From Mesorhizobium japonicum MAFF 303099 (GTDB taxonomy: Bacteria > Pseudomonadota > Alphaproteobacteria > Rhizobiales > Rhizobiaceae), in assembly GCF_000009625.1 (NCBI RefSeq), contig NC_002678.2:6790001-6854000 (forward strand): a DNA stretch of 64,000 bases, in the 5' to 3' direction. Each line of letters opens with the position of its first letter. Position 1 is the stretch's first letter. Under the pieces are notes generated by a model that ran no database searches, was not told the DNA's origin, and was given only the letters and a program-made list of their open reading frames with translations. Of this stretch, positions 34,477 to 46,600 are shown piece by piece. The position numbers were made by a program, and so were the translations under genes.

Positions 34477-34490
34477 TATGTATATACATA
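34477..34490. promoter_or_regulatory. HutC-type operator, perfect palindrome
   Basis: TATGTATATACATA is a perfect 14-base palindrome (TATGTAT/ATACATA). Its core GTATATAC matches the HutC operator core (TTGTATATACAA type). It lies between the divergent hutF-hutC and hutIHGUD arms, about 17 bases upstream of hutI, so one site can control both. Confidence 0.75.
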
Positions 34491-34506
34491 ATCGCCATCC
34501 TTTCAA

Positions 34507-35748
34507 ATGGAAAAGATGATGGGTGGAGCAAACGGGAAGAGCGGCCTTCGTGTCTGGCGCAATGCGCGCCTGGCGACCATGGCCGACGGTGTGGCCGGCC
34601 TCGGCATTGTCGAGAAAGGCGCGATCGCCACGCGCGACGGTCTCATTATTTATGCCGGCGCGGAGGCCTCGATGCCGGCTTTGGCGGGGCCGGGCGCCGA
34701 GACCGTCGATTGCGAGGGCCGCTGGATCACGCCGGGCCTGATCGACTGCCACACGCATCTTGTCTATGCGGGCAACCGCGCCAACGAATTCGAGATGCGG
34801 CTGGCCGGCGCCACCTATGAGGAAGTCGCCCGCGCCGGCGGCGGCATTGTGTCCTCGGTCAAGTCGCTGCGCGCGGCAAACGAGGATGAGCTTGTTGCCC
34901 AGACGCTGCCGCGCCTCGATGCGCTGATGGCCGAAGGTGTCACGACGGTCGAGGTCAAATCGGGCTATGGCCTCGATCTCGATAATGAGAAGAAGTCGTT
35001 GCGTGCCGCCCGCCGGCTGGCCAATGAGCGCCCCGTCACAATCCGCACGACTTGTCTCGCCGCGCACGCGCTGCCGCCCGAAGCCAAGGGTGACAAGGAG
35101 GCCTTCGTCGATCTCGTCGCTGGCACGATCCTGCCCGGTGTTGCCGCTGAGAAACTTGCCGACGCCGTCGACGGTTTTTGCGAAGGCATCGCCTTTTCGC
35201 CGGAGCAGATCGCACGCGTCTTCGACAAGGCGAGAGCGCTCGGGCTGCCCGTGAAACTCCATGCCGACCAGCTTTCGAATCTGCACGGCGCCGCGCTTGC
35301 CGCCAGCTATGGCGCGTTGTCGGCGGATCATCTCGAATACACCGATGAGGCAGGCGCTGCCGCGATGGCGAAGGCCGGCACGGTGGCGACCATCCTGCCC
35401 GGCGCCTATTACTTCATCCGCGAAACGAAGAAGCCGCCTGTCGACCTGTTCCGCCGCCATGGCGTGAAGATGGCAGTGGCGACGGACAGCAATCCCGGTA
35501 CCTCGCCGCTGACCTCGCTGTTGCTCACTATGAATATGGCCGCGACGCTCTTTGGCTTGACCGTCGATGAATGCCTTGCCGGCGTCACCCGCGAGGCCGC
35601 GCGTGCGCTTGGCCTTCTCGACAAGACCGGCACGCTGGAAGCCGGCAAATCCGCCGACCTGGCGATCTGGGATATCGAGCGCCCCGCCGAACTCGTCTAC
35701 CGCATGGGCTTCAACCCGCTCCATGCCCGCATCTGGAGAGGACAATGA
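34507..35748 (+). CDS. hutI: Imidazolonepropionase HutI
   Basis: HutI hydrolyses 4-imidazolone-5-propionate to N-formimidoylglutamate. The 413-residue amidohydrolase shows the metal-binding [25 protein letters not shown] (residues about 77-100), [30 protein letters not shown] with the metal His, and [11 protein letters not shown] 34507 is used; ATGs at 34516 and 34519 follow within the same frame and are possible. It is the first gene of the plus-strand hut arm, 17 bases after the HutC-type palindrome. The stop overlaps the hutH start (ATGA). Confidence 0.95.
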   Translation: MEKMMGGANGKSGLRVWRNARLATMADGVAGLGIVEKGAIATRDGLIIYAGAEASMPALAGPGAETVDCEGRWITPGLIDCHTHLVYAGNRANEFEMRLAGATYEEVARAGGGIVSSVKSLRAANEDELVAQTLPRLDALMAEGVTTVEVKSGYGLDLDNEKKSLRAARRLANERPVTIRTTCLAAHALPPEAKGDKEAFVDLVAGTILPGVAAEKLADAVDGFCEGIAFSPEQIARVFDKARALGLPVKLHADQLSNLHGAALAASYGALSADHLEYTDEAGAAAMAKAGTVATILPGAYYFIRETKKPPVDLFRRHGVKMAVATDSNPGTSPLTSLLLTMNMAATLFGLTVDECLAGVTREAARALGLLDKTGTLEAGKSADLAIWDIERPAELVYRMGFNPLHARIWRGQ

Positions 35749-37286
35749 CCGAACTGACCCTGAAGCCCGGCAACGCGACGCTAGCCGACTGGCGCGCCAT
35801 CTACCGTGGCGCCGTGCCGAAGCTGGATGAGGCTTGCCGTCCAAAAATCAAGGCGAGCGCCGAGGCTGTCGCCAGGATCGTCGCCAAGGGCGAGCCGGTC
35901 TATGGCATCAACACCGGCTTCGGCAAACTGGCCAGCGTGCGCATCCCGGCCGGCGATCTCGAGACCTTGCAGCGCAACATCGTGCTGTCGCACGCCGCCG
36001 GCGTCGGCGAGCCGATGCCGGTCGCAATTGCCCGCCTGATGATGGCGCTGAAGCTTGCCAGCCTGGCGCAGGGCGCCTCGGGCGTGCGCCCCGAAACCAT
36101 CGATTTGCTGCAAGCGATGCTCGCCAACGACGTCATCCCGGTGGTGCCGGCGCAAGGCTCGGTCGGCGCGTCCGGCGATCTCGCACCGCTGTCGCACATG
36201 ACGGCGGTGATGATCGGCGTCGGCGAATGCTTTACCCCGCATGGCCGGTTCCCGGCCAAGGTCGCTTTCGTCTCGCACGGCCTCGAGCCGGTGACGCTTG
36301 GCGCCAAGGAAGGCCTGGCGTTGCTCAACGGCACGCAGTTCTCGACCGCCTATGCGCTCGCCGCTTTGTTCGAAGCCGAAGTGCTCTACCAATCGGCGCT
36401 GGTAGCCGGTGCGCTGTCGACCGATGCCGCCAAGGGGTCCGACGCGCCTTTCGACCCGCGCATTCATCTCTTGAGAAAGCACCGTGGCCAGATCGAGACG
36501 GCGGAGGCGCTGCGCAATCTGATGGCCGGCAGTGCCATCAGGGAATCGCACCGTGTCGGTGACGAGCGCGTGCAGGACCCCTATTGCCTGCGCTGCCAGC
36601 CGCAGGTCATGGGCGCCGCGCTCGACGTGTTGCGCAAGGCTGCCGATACGCTCGGCACCGAGGCCAATGGCGTCACCGACAATCCGCTGATCTTCGCCGA
36701 GGACGATACGGCGCTCTCCGGCGGTAATTTCCACGCCGAGCCGGTGGCTTTTGCCGCCGACATGATCGCTCTTGCCGTCTGCGAGATCGGCTCGTTGTCG
36801 GAACGCCGCATCGCCATGCTGGTCGATCCCGCACTGTCCGGTATGCCGGCCTTCCTGACGCCCAAGCCCGGCCTCAACTCCGGCTTCATGATCCCGCAGG
36901 TGACGGCGGCCGCACTCGTTTCGGAAAACAAGCAGAAGGCCTATCCGGCCAGCGTCGATTCCATTCCGACCTCGGCTAACCAGGAAGATCACGTCTCGAT
37001 GGCCGCGCATGGCGCGCGCCGGCTGATCGGCATGGTCGAGAACGCCACAGCGGTGATCGGCATCGAATTGCTGGCGGCCGCGCAAGGCTGTGATTTCCAC
37101 CAGCCGCTGGCGTCGAGCGATGCGCTGGAGGCCGTGCGCAAGCTGGTCCGAGCCGAAGTGCCGCATCTCGACAATGACCGCCACTTCCACCCCGACATGG
37201 AAAAGGCAATCGCCATGGTGCGCAGCGGCGCGACCGTCAGGGCTGCCGGCGCGGTGGCATTGCCGTCCATCGCGGGAGCGGCATGA
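35745..37286 (+). CDS. hutH: Histidine ammonia-lyase HutH
   Basis: HutH removes ammonia from L-histidine to give urocanate, the first pathway step. The 513-residue product contains the MIO-forming triad Ala142-Ser143-Gly144 in [16 protein letters not shown]. It also has [29 protein letters not shown] and [17 protein letters not shown], as in the family. The length agrees with known HutH (about 510). It starts at ATG 35745 in a four-base overlap with hutI and ends in a four-base overlap with hutG. Confidence 0.97.
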   Translation: MTELTLKPGNATLADWRAIYRGAVPKLDEACRPKIKASAEAVARIVAKGEPVYGINTGFGKLASVRIPAGDLETLQRNIVLSHAAGVGEPMPVAIARLMMALKLASLAQGASGVRPETIDLLQAMLANDVIPVVPAQGSVGASGDLAPLSHMTAVMIGVGECFTPHGRFPAKVAFVSHGLEPVTLGAKEGLALLNGTQFSTAYALAALFEAEVLYQSALVAGALSTDAAKGSDAPFDPRIHLLRKHRGQIETAEALRNLMAGSAIRESHRVGDERVQDPYCLRCQPQVMGAALDVLRKAADTLGTEANGVTDNPLIFAEDDTALSGGNFHAEPVAFAADMIALAVCEIGSLSERRIAMLVDPALSGMPAFLTPKPGLNSGFMIPQVTAAALVSENKQKAYPASVDSIPTSANQEDHVSMAAHGARRLIGMVENATAVIGIELLAAAQGCDFHQPLASSDALEAVRKLVRAEVPHLDNDRHFHPDMEKAIAMVRSGATVRAAGAVALPSIAGAA

Positions 37287-38104
37287 TGAATGCCACACCC
37301 TGGCTTACCGTCAGCCGAGGCACAGCACCGCTGCTGGTGTCGATCCCGCACACCGGCATCGACCTCGCCGGCCTCGAACCCCGGCTGGTGTCGCCCTGGC
37401 TCGGCCGCCGCGATTGCGACTGGTGGATCGACAAGCTCTATGATTTCGCCAACGACCTCGGCGCGACCGTCGTGCACACCGCCATTTCGCGAACCGTGAT
37501 CGACGTCAACCGCGACCCGACAGGCGTTTCGCTTTATCCCGGACAGACCACGACCACGCTTTGCCCGACCGACACATTTGACGGCGATCCGCTTTATCGC
37601 ATGGGCGAGGAACCGACCCCATCCGAGATCGATCAGCGTCGCGAGACCTATTTCAAGCCCTATCATGCCGCCTTGCAGGCCGAGATCGACCGGTTGCGCG
37701 GTATGCATGAAAAGATCGTGCTCTACGACTGCCATTCGATCCGCTCGGTGCTGCCGCGCCTGTTCGAAGGCACGCTGCCGGTCTTTAATCTCGGCACCAA
37801 TGACGGCAAGAGCACCGATCCTGTTCTTCAGGACAAGGTCGCCGCCATCCTCGCCGCGACCGGCGAGACCTGGGTGGTCAACGGTCGCTTCAAGGGCGGC
37901 TCGATCACCCGCGGCTTCGGTCAGCCGCAGAACGGCGTTCATGCGCTGCAGATGGAACTCTCCAACCGTGGCTACATGCGCGAGCCATCGGAGAAGGGAT
38001 CGCCGGAGAACTGGCCGGTCCCTTACGACCCAACCTATGCAGCGCCGATCCGCGCTACGCTGAAGACCATCCTCGAAACCGCGATCGACTGGGCAAGGCG
38101 CTGA
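37283..38104 (+). CDS. hutG: N-formylglutamate deformylase HutG
   Basis: HutG hydrolyses N-formyl-L-glutamate to glutamate and formate. The 273-residue protein shows [12 protein letters not shown] at the start (metal His), [51 protein letters not shown] and [30 protein letters not shown], all family features. The start is in a four-base overlap with hutH. Downstream a potential ATG at 38104 overlaps its stop (TGATG), just before hutU. Confidence 0.95.
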   Translation: MMNATPWLTVSRGTAPLLVSIPHTGIDLAGLEPRLVSPWLGRRDCDWWIDKLYDFANDLGATVVHTAISRTVIDVNRDPTGVSLYPGQTTTTLCPTDTFDGDPLYRMGEEPTPSEIDQRRETYFKPYHAALQAEIDRLRGMHEKIVLYDCHSIRSVLPRLFEGTLPVFNLGTNDGKSTDPVLQDKVAAILAATGETWVVNGRFKGGSITRGFGQPQNGVHALQMELSNRGYMREPSEKGSPENWPVPYDPTYAAPIRATLKTILETAIDWARR

Positions 38105-38133
38105 TGCGTCGCCCGTCCTGCTTGAAAGGGACA

Positions 38134-39807
38134 ATGATGAACAACCCTCGCCATAACATCCGCGAAGTCCGTGCGCCGCGCGGCGACAAGCTCAACGCCC
38201 GCTATTGGACGACCGAAGCGCCGCTGCGCATGCTGATGAACAATCTCGACCCGGACGTTGCCGAAAACCCCAACGAACTGGTCGTCTATGGCGGCATCGG
38301 CCGGGCGGCGCGCACCTGGAACGATTTCGACCGCATCGTCGCTTCGCTGAAGACGCTTGGCGAGGACGAGACTTTGCTGGTGCAGTCGGGCAAGCCTGTC
38401 GGCGTGTTCCGCACCCACGCGGATGCGCCGCGCGTGCTGATCGCCAACTCCAACCTCGTGCCGCACTGGGCGACCTGGGAGAAATTCAACGAGCTCGATA
38501 AAAAGGGCCTGATGATGTACGGCCAGATGACGGCCGGCTCTTGGATCTATATCGGCACGCAAGGCATCGTGCAGGGCACGTATGAAACTTTTGTAGAAGC
38601 GGGCCGCCAGCACTATGGCGGCAATCTCAAGGGCAAGTGGATCCTGACTGGCGGCCTCGGTGGCATGGGCGGCGCCCAGCCGCTGGCCGCCGTCATGGCT
38701 GGCGCCTGCTGTCTGGCCATCGAATGCAACCCCGACTCCATCGATTTCCGCCTGCGCACCCGCTACGTCGACGAGAAGGCCGAGACGCTCGACGAAGCGA
38801 TGGAAATGATCGAGCGCTGGACCAAGGCCGGCGAGGCGAAGTCGGTCGGCCTGCTCGGCAATGCCGCCGAGATCGTGCCGGAAATGTTCAGGCGCGGCAT
38901 CCGCCCCGATATGGTCACCGACCAGACTTCGGCCCACGACCCGATCAACGGCTATCTGCCGAAGGGCTGGACCATGGCCGAGTGGCGCGAGAAGCGCGTC
39001 AGCGACCCGAAGGCGGTCGAGAAGGCCGCCCGCGCTTCCATGCGCGACCATGTCGAGGCGATGGTGGCGTTCTGGAACGCCGGCGTGCCGACGCTCGATT
39101 ACGGCAACAACATCCGCCAGGTCGCCAAGGACGAAGGTTTCGAGAACGCCTTCGCCTTCCCGGGCTTCGTGCCGGCCTATATCCGTCCGTTGTTCTGCCG
39201 CGGCATCGGCCCGTTCCGTTGGGCCGCGCTCTCCGGCGATCCGGAGGATATCTACAAGACCGACGCCAAGGTGCGCGAACTGACGCCAGGCAACACCCAT
39301 CTGCACAACTGGCTGGATATGGCGCGCGAGCGTATTTCCTTCCAAGGCTTGCCCGCGCGCATCTGCTGGGTCGGCCTCGGCGATCGCCACCGGCTCGGCC
39401 TCGCCTTCAACGAGATGGTGGCCAAGGGCGAGCTCAAGGCGCCGGTCGTCATCGGCCGCGACCACCTCGATTCCGGCTCGGTCGCTTCGCCGAACCGTGA
39501 GACGGAAGCGATGAAGGACGGCTCGGACGCCGTGTCCGACTGGCCGTTGCTCAATGCGCTGCTCAACACCGCGTCAGGCGCCACCTGGGTGTCGCTGCAT
39601 CATGGCGGCGGCGTCGGCATGGGTTTTTCCCAGCATGCCGGCATGGTCATCGTCGCCGACGGCACGCCGGACGCCGCCAGGCGCCTGGAGCGCGTGCTGT
39701 GGAACGATCCGGCGACCGGCGTCATGCGCCATGCCGATGCCGGCTACGACATCGCCATCGACTGCGCCAAGGAGCATCAGCTCAATTTGCCCGGCATTCT
39801 CGGCTGA
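38134..39807 (+). CDS. hutU: Urocanate hydratase HutU
   Basis: HutU converts urocanate to imidazolonepropionate using tightly bound NAD+ as an electrophile. The 557-residue protein shows [28 protein letters not shown], the NAD-binding glycine run [33 protein letters not shown], and [23 protein letters not shown] near the C-terminus. The length is normal. ATG 38134 is preferred because GAAAGGGA precedes it; the frame is open back to 38104. It belongs to the plus-strand hut operon, 29 bases after hutG. Confidence 0.97.
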   Translation: MMNNPRHNIREVRAPRGDKLNARYWTTEAPLRMLMNNLDPDVAENPNELVVYGGIGRAARTWNDFDRIVASLKTLGEDETLLVQSGKPVGVFRTHADAPRVLIANSNLVPHWATWEKFNELDKKGLMMYGQMTAGSWIYIGTQGIVQGTYETFVEAGRQHYGGNLKGKWILTGGLGGMGGAQPLAAVMAGACCLAIECNPDSIDFRLRTRYVDEKAETLDEAMEMIERWTKAGEAKSVGLLGNAAEIVPEMFRRGIRPDMVTDQTSAHDPINGYLPKGWTMAEWREKRVSDPKAVEKAARASMRDHVEAMVAFWNAGVPTLDYGNNIRQVAKDEGFENAFAFPGFVPAYIRPLFCRGIGPFRWAALSGDPEDIYKTDAKVRELTPGNTHLHNWLDMARERISFQGLPARICWVGLGDRHRLGLAFNEMVAKGELKAPVVIGRDHLDSGSVASPNRETEAMKDGSDAVSDWPLLNALLNTASGATWVSLHHGGGVGMGFSQHAGMVIVADGTPDAARRLERVLWNDPATGVMRHADAGYDIAIDCAKEHQLNLPGILG

Positions 39808-39819
39808 TAGGCTGAAATC

Positions 39820-40398
39820 ATGCGCATTCTTCGTGCCGCCGACTACCGCGTCATGCCGTGGAAGAACGGCGGCGGCACGACAACCGAGATCGCCGTCTTT
39901 CCCGACGGCGCCGGCCTCGACGAATTCGACTGGCGCGTGTCGATGGCCCGCGTCGAGGGCAGCGGGCCGTTCTCCAGCTTTGCCGGGATCGACCGGACGC
40001 TGTCGGTGCTGGAAGGCGAGGGGATCGTGCTCGATGTTGCCGGCCGTCCGGCGGCGCGGCTGACACCGGCTTCCCAGCCTTTTGCCTTTCCAGCCGACCT
40101 GCCGACCAGCGCCGCGCTGATCGCCGGCCCGATCACCGACCTCAACGTCATGACGCGCCGCGGCCGCACCCTGCATTCGGTCGAGCGCCTGGCGATTTCG
40201 CGGCCTGTGGACGTCGCGATCCGGGCCGGCTCGACCCTCATCCTTTGTCACAAGGGCGAAGCTGTCTTCCCCGAGGCTGGGTCAATTCGCCTCGGGCCGC
40301 TCGACACGCTGCTGATTGGGCCGGATACTCCCGTCCTGAAGATTGAGCCGGCTTGGGGTACGACGCTGTTCGTGGTCCGGATAACCGCCGCCGCCTGA
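39820..40398 (+). CDS. hutD: HutD family protein
   Basis: This is a 192-residue cupin-like protein of the HutD/Ves family. It opens RAADYRVMPWKNGGGTTTEIAVFPDG and continues FDWRVSMARVEGSGPFSSFAGIDRTLSVLEGEGI, the family signature. HutD is not a pathway enzyme; in Pseudomonas it limits hut operon expression, possibly by binding a pathway intermediate. It lies 12 bases after hutU and ends the hut operon. Confidence 0.9.
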   Translation: MRILRAADYRVMPWKNGGGTTTEIAVFPDGAGLDEFDWRVSMARVEGSGPFSSFAGIDRTLSVLEGEGIVLDVAGRPAARLTPASQPFAFPADLPTSAALIAGPITDLNVMTRRGRTLHSVERLAISRPVDVAIRAGSTLILCHKGEAVFPEAGSIRLGPLDTLLIGPDTPVLKIEPAWGTTLFVVRITAAA

Positions 40399-40686
40399 CG
40401 CTTTCGTGCCAACGGTTACCGCCTGTTTCCAAACATGATCGCGATGCCGGCGAAATATAGCGTAAGCTCCTGCCGGCATCACGAAAAAGCCCGAATCCTC
40501 GCCGTCGATCGATCCCGACGGGAGCGAGGGGCGCTCGTCATTGAGTTTGGTCGAAAGATGACGCCCTGTCGTGGTGCGGAAACAAACTTTCGGCATAGGG
40601 GTTGATGCAACCAATTGCATTTGAACCGGTTTTAGGGCCATTGCCGTGGCGGTGATGCCGCTGAGTGCCCGCTTACGGAATTTTCA
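40399..40686. other. Non-coding region upstream of ndvB
   Basis: No gene is supported in these 288 bases; a minus-strand frame reaching into hutD encodes a composition-biased product and was rejected. An inverted repeat, ATGCAA-CCAA-TTGCAT at 40605-40620, lies 67 bases before the ndvB start and is the only distinct structure. This region should hold the ndvB promoter and leader. Confidence 0.45.
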
Positions 40687-43600
40687 ATGAATATACAGAC
40701 GAATCCTGCCCAGATCGAGAAGACAAGCGCGAGCTTCCCGGCCATTACGGAAGAGCCGATAAGGTCGACATTCCTGCCGGAGGAGCGCCTTCGGCTGCTC
40801 GGGGAAAGCCTGGCCAAAGGCGATCTCGCCGACCTGTTCGGCCTGATCCCGTTCGATTTCCAGGCCCGCATCCGCGACAGCGCCAAGAAGATCCTCGAAG
40901 TCTACCGTTCGACCAATGCGGCGCAGGCCAAGGGCGAAACGATCACGCCGGCCGCGCAATGGCTGCTCGATAACAACTATCTGGTCGAGGAGACCATTTT
41001 CCAGGTCAAGCGCGATCTGCCGCGCCGCTTCTATCGCCAGCTGCCGACGCTGAAACTGCCCGATGGCGGCACCGTGCCGCGCGCTCTAGCGCTGGCCTGG
41101 ACCTATGTGGCGCATTCGGACAGTTCCGTCTCTGCGACCATGTTCAAGTCCATCGTCCAGGGTTTTCAGTCTGTCGAGCCGCTGAAGATCGGTGAACTCT
41201 GGGCGCTGCCGTCGCTTCTGCGCTTCGTGCTGATCGAAAATCTCCGCCGGCTGGCGGTCAGGGTCAATCGCACCCGCCAGATGCGCCAGATCGCCAACGA
41301 TGTGGCCGACAAGGTGCTGGCGACCGACGAGAGTGCCGACCGGCAGGCGATACTGGCCAATTTCAGCGCTCACGCGCAGGACACCACCTTCGCCACCCAG
41401 CTTCTCTATCGCTTGCGCGATGGTTCGCAGAATGCCGGCAAGGCCCTGGAATGGCTGGAAGGCGAGCTTGAAAAGACCGGCTCCGATGCCGAGGAGATCA
41501 TCATCTCCGAGCATCACACGCTGTCCAGCGGCAATGTGACGACCGGCAACATCATCCGCGGCCTGCGCCTCATCAACGACGTCGACTGGACGGTATGGTT
41601 CGAAGGCGTCAGCCGCATCGATACCGTGCTGCGCGAGCGCACCGATTTCGCCGCGCTCGACTTCTTCTCGCGCGACCAATACCGGACCGCGATCGAGGAA
41701 CTGGCGCGCCGATCGAACCTGTCGGAATACCGCGTCGCCGAAAAGGCGATCGAACTGGCCGGCCAGGCCGTTGTTGAACGCGCCGCCAGCGAAGACGCAT
41801 CGGCTGGCGATGGCGACGATTCCGCTCCGGCGCCGTCCGCGCATACCGATGTCGGCTTCTTCCTCGTCGGTCCGCGCCGTCTGGAGCTGGAAAAGGCGAT
41901 CGGCTATCGGCCCACCGTCAGCCAGACGGTCAAGCGAACGTTCACCAAGACCGGATGGTTGGGCATTGTCCTGCCGGTTTTCGCGCTGACCGCCCTGCTT
42001 CTCGTCCTCACCGGCAATGCGTTGGCCAATCTCGGCCTGTCGGTGACTTCGATCGTCCTGATGCTGGCGCTGTTTGCCGTGCCGGCGAGCGAGGGCGCGC
42101 TGGCCTTCTTCAACACCGTTGTCTCGCTGTTCCTCAAGCCGACACGCCTGATCGGTTACGATTACAGGCACGGCGTGCCGCCCGAGGCGCGCACGCTGGT
42201 GGTTGTGCCGTCGCTCATCGGCTCGCGCGACGATGTCGAGGAGAACATCCGCAACCTCGAAGTCCACTACCTTGCCAATCTGGTGGACGAAATCCATTTC
42301 GCGCTGCTTTCGGACTGGCCCGACAGCAAGATCGAGATCGATGCGGCCGACACCGAGATTCTCGAATATGCCCGCGCCGAGATCGCTCGTCTCAACGCCC
42401 GCTATCCCACGGAAGGCGCGCCGCGCTTCTATATCCTGCACCGCCGCCGCCTCTTCAACGCCGCTCAAGGGGCCTGGATGGGCTGGGAGCGCAAGCGTGG
42501 CAAGCTGCATGAGCTTGACCTTTTGTTGCGCGGCGACAGCGACACCACTTTCCTGCCGCTCGACGTGCCGCTGCCGGAAAAAGTCGTCCATGTGATGACG
42601 CTCGACGCCGACACACGCACCACACGCGATGCGGTGGCGAGCCTCGTCGGTAAGCTCTGCCATCCGCTCAACCGCCCGCATTTCGACGCCGCCAGGCGTG
42701 TCGTCACCGCCGGCTACACGATCCTGCAGCCGCGCATCACCGCTTCGCTGACATCAGGCGACGAGGCTTCGTTCTTCCAGCGTGTGTTCTCGGCCAATCG
42801 CGGCCTCGACCCCTATGTCTTCGCCGTCTCCGACCTCTATCAGGATGTCTTCAGCGACGGGTCGTTCACCGGCAAGGGCCTCTATCATGTCGATGCCTTC
42901 GAAGCCGCCCTGCAAGGCCGCATCGAGGAAAACACCGTCCTCAGCCACGATCTGCTCGAAGGCGCGCTGGCGCGCGCAGCACTTGTCACCGACGTCGAAC
43001 TGGTCGAGGACTATCCGACCCGCTACTCGGTCGACGCCTCCCGTCACCATCGCTGGGCACGCGGCGACTGGCAGCTTCTGGGCTTCATCCTCGATCCGCG
43101 CTCCGGCGTTCCGGCCCTGTCGCGCTGGAAGATGGTCGATAATCTGCGCCGCTCGCTGACGCCGATCTTCTGGGTGATGGCGGCGATCGCCGGCTGGACT
43201 TTGCTGCCCTTCACGCAGGCCGCGCAATGGCAGGCGCTGCTGATCCTCAGCCTGTTCATGGCGCCGACCTTCGATGTCGTCAACGCCATCCTGCCCAAGA
43301 GCGGCGACCAGACGCCGCGCGGCCATTTCTCGGCGCTGGCGCGCGACGTCGCCTTCGGCACCGCCATGGTGGCGCTGAAGATCGTGCTGATGGCGCACAA
43401 CGCCTGGATGATGGGTGACGCCATCGTGCGCACGCTCTACCGGTTGTTCGTCAGCCGCCAGAATCTCCTGGAATGGCGCACCGCTTCGCAGGCGCACAAG
43501 GCCGGCGACAATGATGTCGGCTCCTATTACGGCATGATGTATGGCGCCGTGATCATCGGTTTCGTCGGCCTCGCCATTCCGGTGCTGGCCGATTCCACCG

Positions 43601-46600
43601 GTGCCTTCGTCGCTTTCTTCTTCGCCCTGTTCTGGATAGGCTCGCCGGCGATCGCCAGCTGGATCAGCCGCTCGGCCGAAACCGAGGACCGGCTGCGCAT
43701 ATCGCAGGCCGATATCCACACGCTGCGCACCATTGCGCGGCGCACCTGGCATTATTTCGAAAGCTTCGTCACGGCGGAGCACCACAATCTGCCGCCGGAC
43801 AATTTCCAGGAAAGCCCGGCACCGGTCGTGGCGCCGCGCACGTCGCCGACCAATGTCGGCGTCTATCTCCTGTCGGTGGTCTCGGCGCGCGATTTCGGCT
43901 GGATCAGCCTGTCGGATGCCATCACCCGCATCGACGCCACCATGACGACCATAGAGAGCATGCCGCGCCACCGCGGCCATCTCTTCAACTGGTACGACAC
44001 CACGACGCTGAAGCCGCTGTACCCGCTCTACATTTCGGCTGTCGACAGCGGCAATCTCGCCGGCCATCTGGTGGCGGTGGCGGCGGCCTGCGCCGAATGG
44101 GCGGAAGCGCCTTCTGTGCACCTCCAGGGTGATTTCGAAGGCATTCTCGACACGGTGACCATCCTGAGCGAGAGCCTCGATGAGTTGCCCGACGACCGCC
44201 GGCAGCTCAGGCCTCTTCGCCAGCGCCTTGTCGACCGTCTGGACGGCATGCGGCGCGCCGTCGAGACGATCAAGGCGCAGCCGGAAATGGCCTCGATCCG
44301 CACCATCAACCTCGCCGTCCTGGCGGGCGAGATCCGCAAGCTGGCCACCGCCATCCACACCGAGGCGGCCTCGGCCCCGAGCGACGTCATCGTCGACTGG
44401 GCGGCGAGGCTGGAAGCCACTTGCGAGGCGCATGTCCACGATGCCCACAGTGACGACAACGCCGTCGAAGCGCTGCGCGCCAAGCTGCTGACCTTGCGCG
44501 AGCGCACCCGCCGTTTCGCCTTCGAGATGGAATTCGCCTTCCTGATGCGGCCGGAGCGCAAGCTGCTGTCGATCGGCTACCGGGTCGAGGAGCACCAGCT
44601 TGACGAAAGCTGCTACGACCTTCTCGCCTCCGAGGCGCGGCTGACCAGCCTGTTCGCCATCGCCAAGGGCGATCTGCCGACCGAGCACTGGTTCCGGCTC
44701 GGCCGCCCGATCGTCGAGATCGGCTTCCAGGGCGCGCTGATGTCCTGGTCGGGCTCGATGTTCGAGTATCTGATGCCGCCGCTGGTGATGAAGGAGGCGC
44801 AAGGCTCGATCCTCAACCAGACCAGCAAGCTGATCATCAAGCGCCAGATCCAGTACGGACGCCAGAAAAACGTGCCCTGGGGAATATCGGAAGCGGCCTA
44901 CAACGCCCGCGACCGCGAACTGACCTACCAGTACACCAATTTCGGCGTGCCCGGGCTTGGGCTGAAGCGCGGTCTTGGCCAGAACACGGTGATCGCGCCT
45001 TACGCCACCATATTGGCGGCGCAGTTCAACCCGCGCGAAGCCGTGCAAAATCTGGCGCGTCTGCGCGACATCGGTGCGCTTGGCCCGCATGGCTTTTACG
45101 ATGCGGTCGATTTCACGCCGCAGCGCGTGCCTGAAGGGACCAACCACGCGGTCGTGCTGAATTACTATGCGCACCATTCGGGCATGTCGATCGCGGCAGT
45201 CGCCGACGCGATCTTCGAGGGTCGCCTGCGCGACCGTTTCCACAGCGACCCGGTCATTGAATCGGCTGAACTCCTGCTGCAGGAAAGGGCGCCGCGCGAC
45301 ATCCCGACCGCGACCGTCAGGACCGAGGCGGACGAGCGTGCCAAGGACGAGACCGAAACCGAGAGCCCCGACACCCGCATCGTGCTCGATCCCCTGCGGG
45401 CGCTGCGTTCGACCAATGTGATGTCGAACGGCCGTTATTCGGTGATGGTGACGGCAACCGGATCCGGCTACAGCCGCTGGGGCGATCTTTCCGTTACGCG
45501 CTGGCAGCCGGACCCGGTCGAGGACCGTCTGGGTTCCTACATCTTCCTGCGTGATGTCAGCACTGGAGACTGGTGGTCGGCAACGGCGGAGCCAAAGCGC
45601 GCGGCCGAGGAGAAGGCGCAGACCTTGTTCTCCGATGACAAGGCGAGCTTCGTCAAATTGGTCGGCACATTGCGCTCCGAGGTCGAATGCATCGTCGTTT
45701 CCGAAGGCAACGGCGAAGGCCGTCGCATCACGCTCTACAATGAAAGCACGTCGGATCGTTTCATCGAGGTGACGTCCTTTGCCGAACTGGTGCTGGGTTC
45801 GGAAGCCTCCGACAACGCGCATCCGGCCTTCTCGAAGATGTTCGTGGAGACTGAAATCGCCGCCAATAAAGGAGCGATCTTCGCCACGCGCCGCAAGCGC
45901 GAGACCAGCGAGCCCGATATCACGCTTGCGCATTTCGTCACCGATCCGTCCGGACCGGCGCGCGATGCCGAGGCCGAGACCGACAGGCGCGCCTTCATCG
46001 GCCGTGGCCGCTCGATCGTCGATGCCGCGGCTTTCGATCCGGGCGCCAAGCTCGGCGGCCATTCCGGCTTTACGCTCGATCCCATCGCCTCGCTGCGCCG
46101 CCAGGTGCGTGTGCCCGCCAACAAGAAGATATCGCTGACCTTCTGGACCGTGGTCGGGGCCAACCGCACCGAGCTGGAAGAAGCGATAAACCGCCTCGAC
46201 CATCAGGAGAGCTTTGCCCGCCAGGCCATGCTTGCCTGGACGCGCAGCCAGGTGCAGACCCGCCATATGGGCCTCAGCCTGACCGATGCCGCCAATGTGC
46301 AGAAACTGGCGCGCTATCTGATCTACCCCGACGCGTTCCTGCGCTTGCCGGCCGAATCCCTCGCTTCGGGCCTAGGCAAACAGTCGAGCCTGTGGCCGAC
46401 CAGCATTTCGGGCGATTTCCCGATCTTCCTGGTCAGGATCGGCGACGTCGCCGATCTGGAAATCGTCGCCCAGGCGCTGCGCTTCCAGGAATATATGCGC
46501 ACCCGCGGCATGATGATCGACTTCGTCGTCGTCAACGAGCAGGCTTCGTCCTATGTCCAGGACCTGCAGCGCGCGGTGGAGACGCTGTGCGAAAACAGCC

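Noticed and set aside
40282..40641. 119-codon minus-strand frame overlapping hutD
   Set aside because: Half of it is antisense to hutD; the remainder has no recognisable features and lies in the ndvB upstream region.
42754..46266. 1170-codon open frame antisense to ndvB
   Set aside because: Long antisense frames are expected in high-GC genes with this codon bias. The product shows no domain and is Arg/His/Gln-biased.
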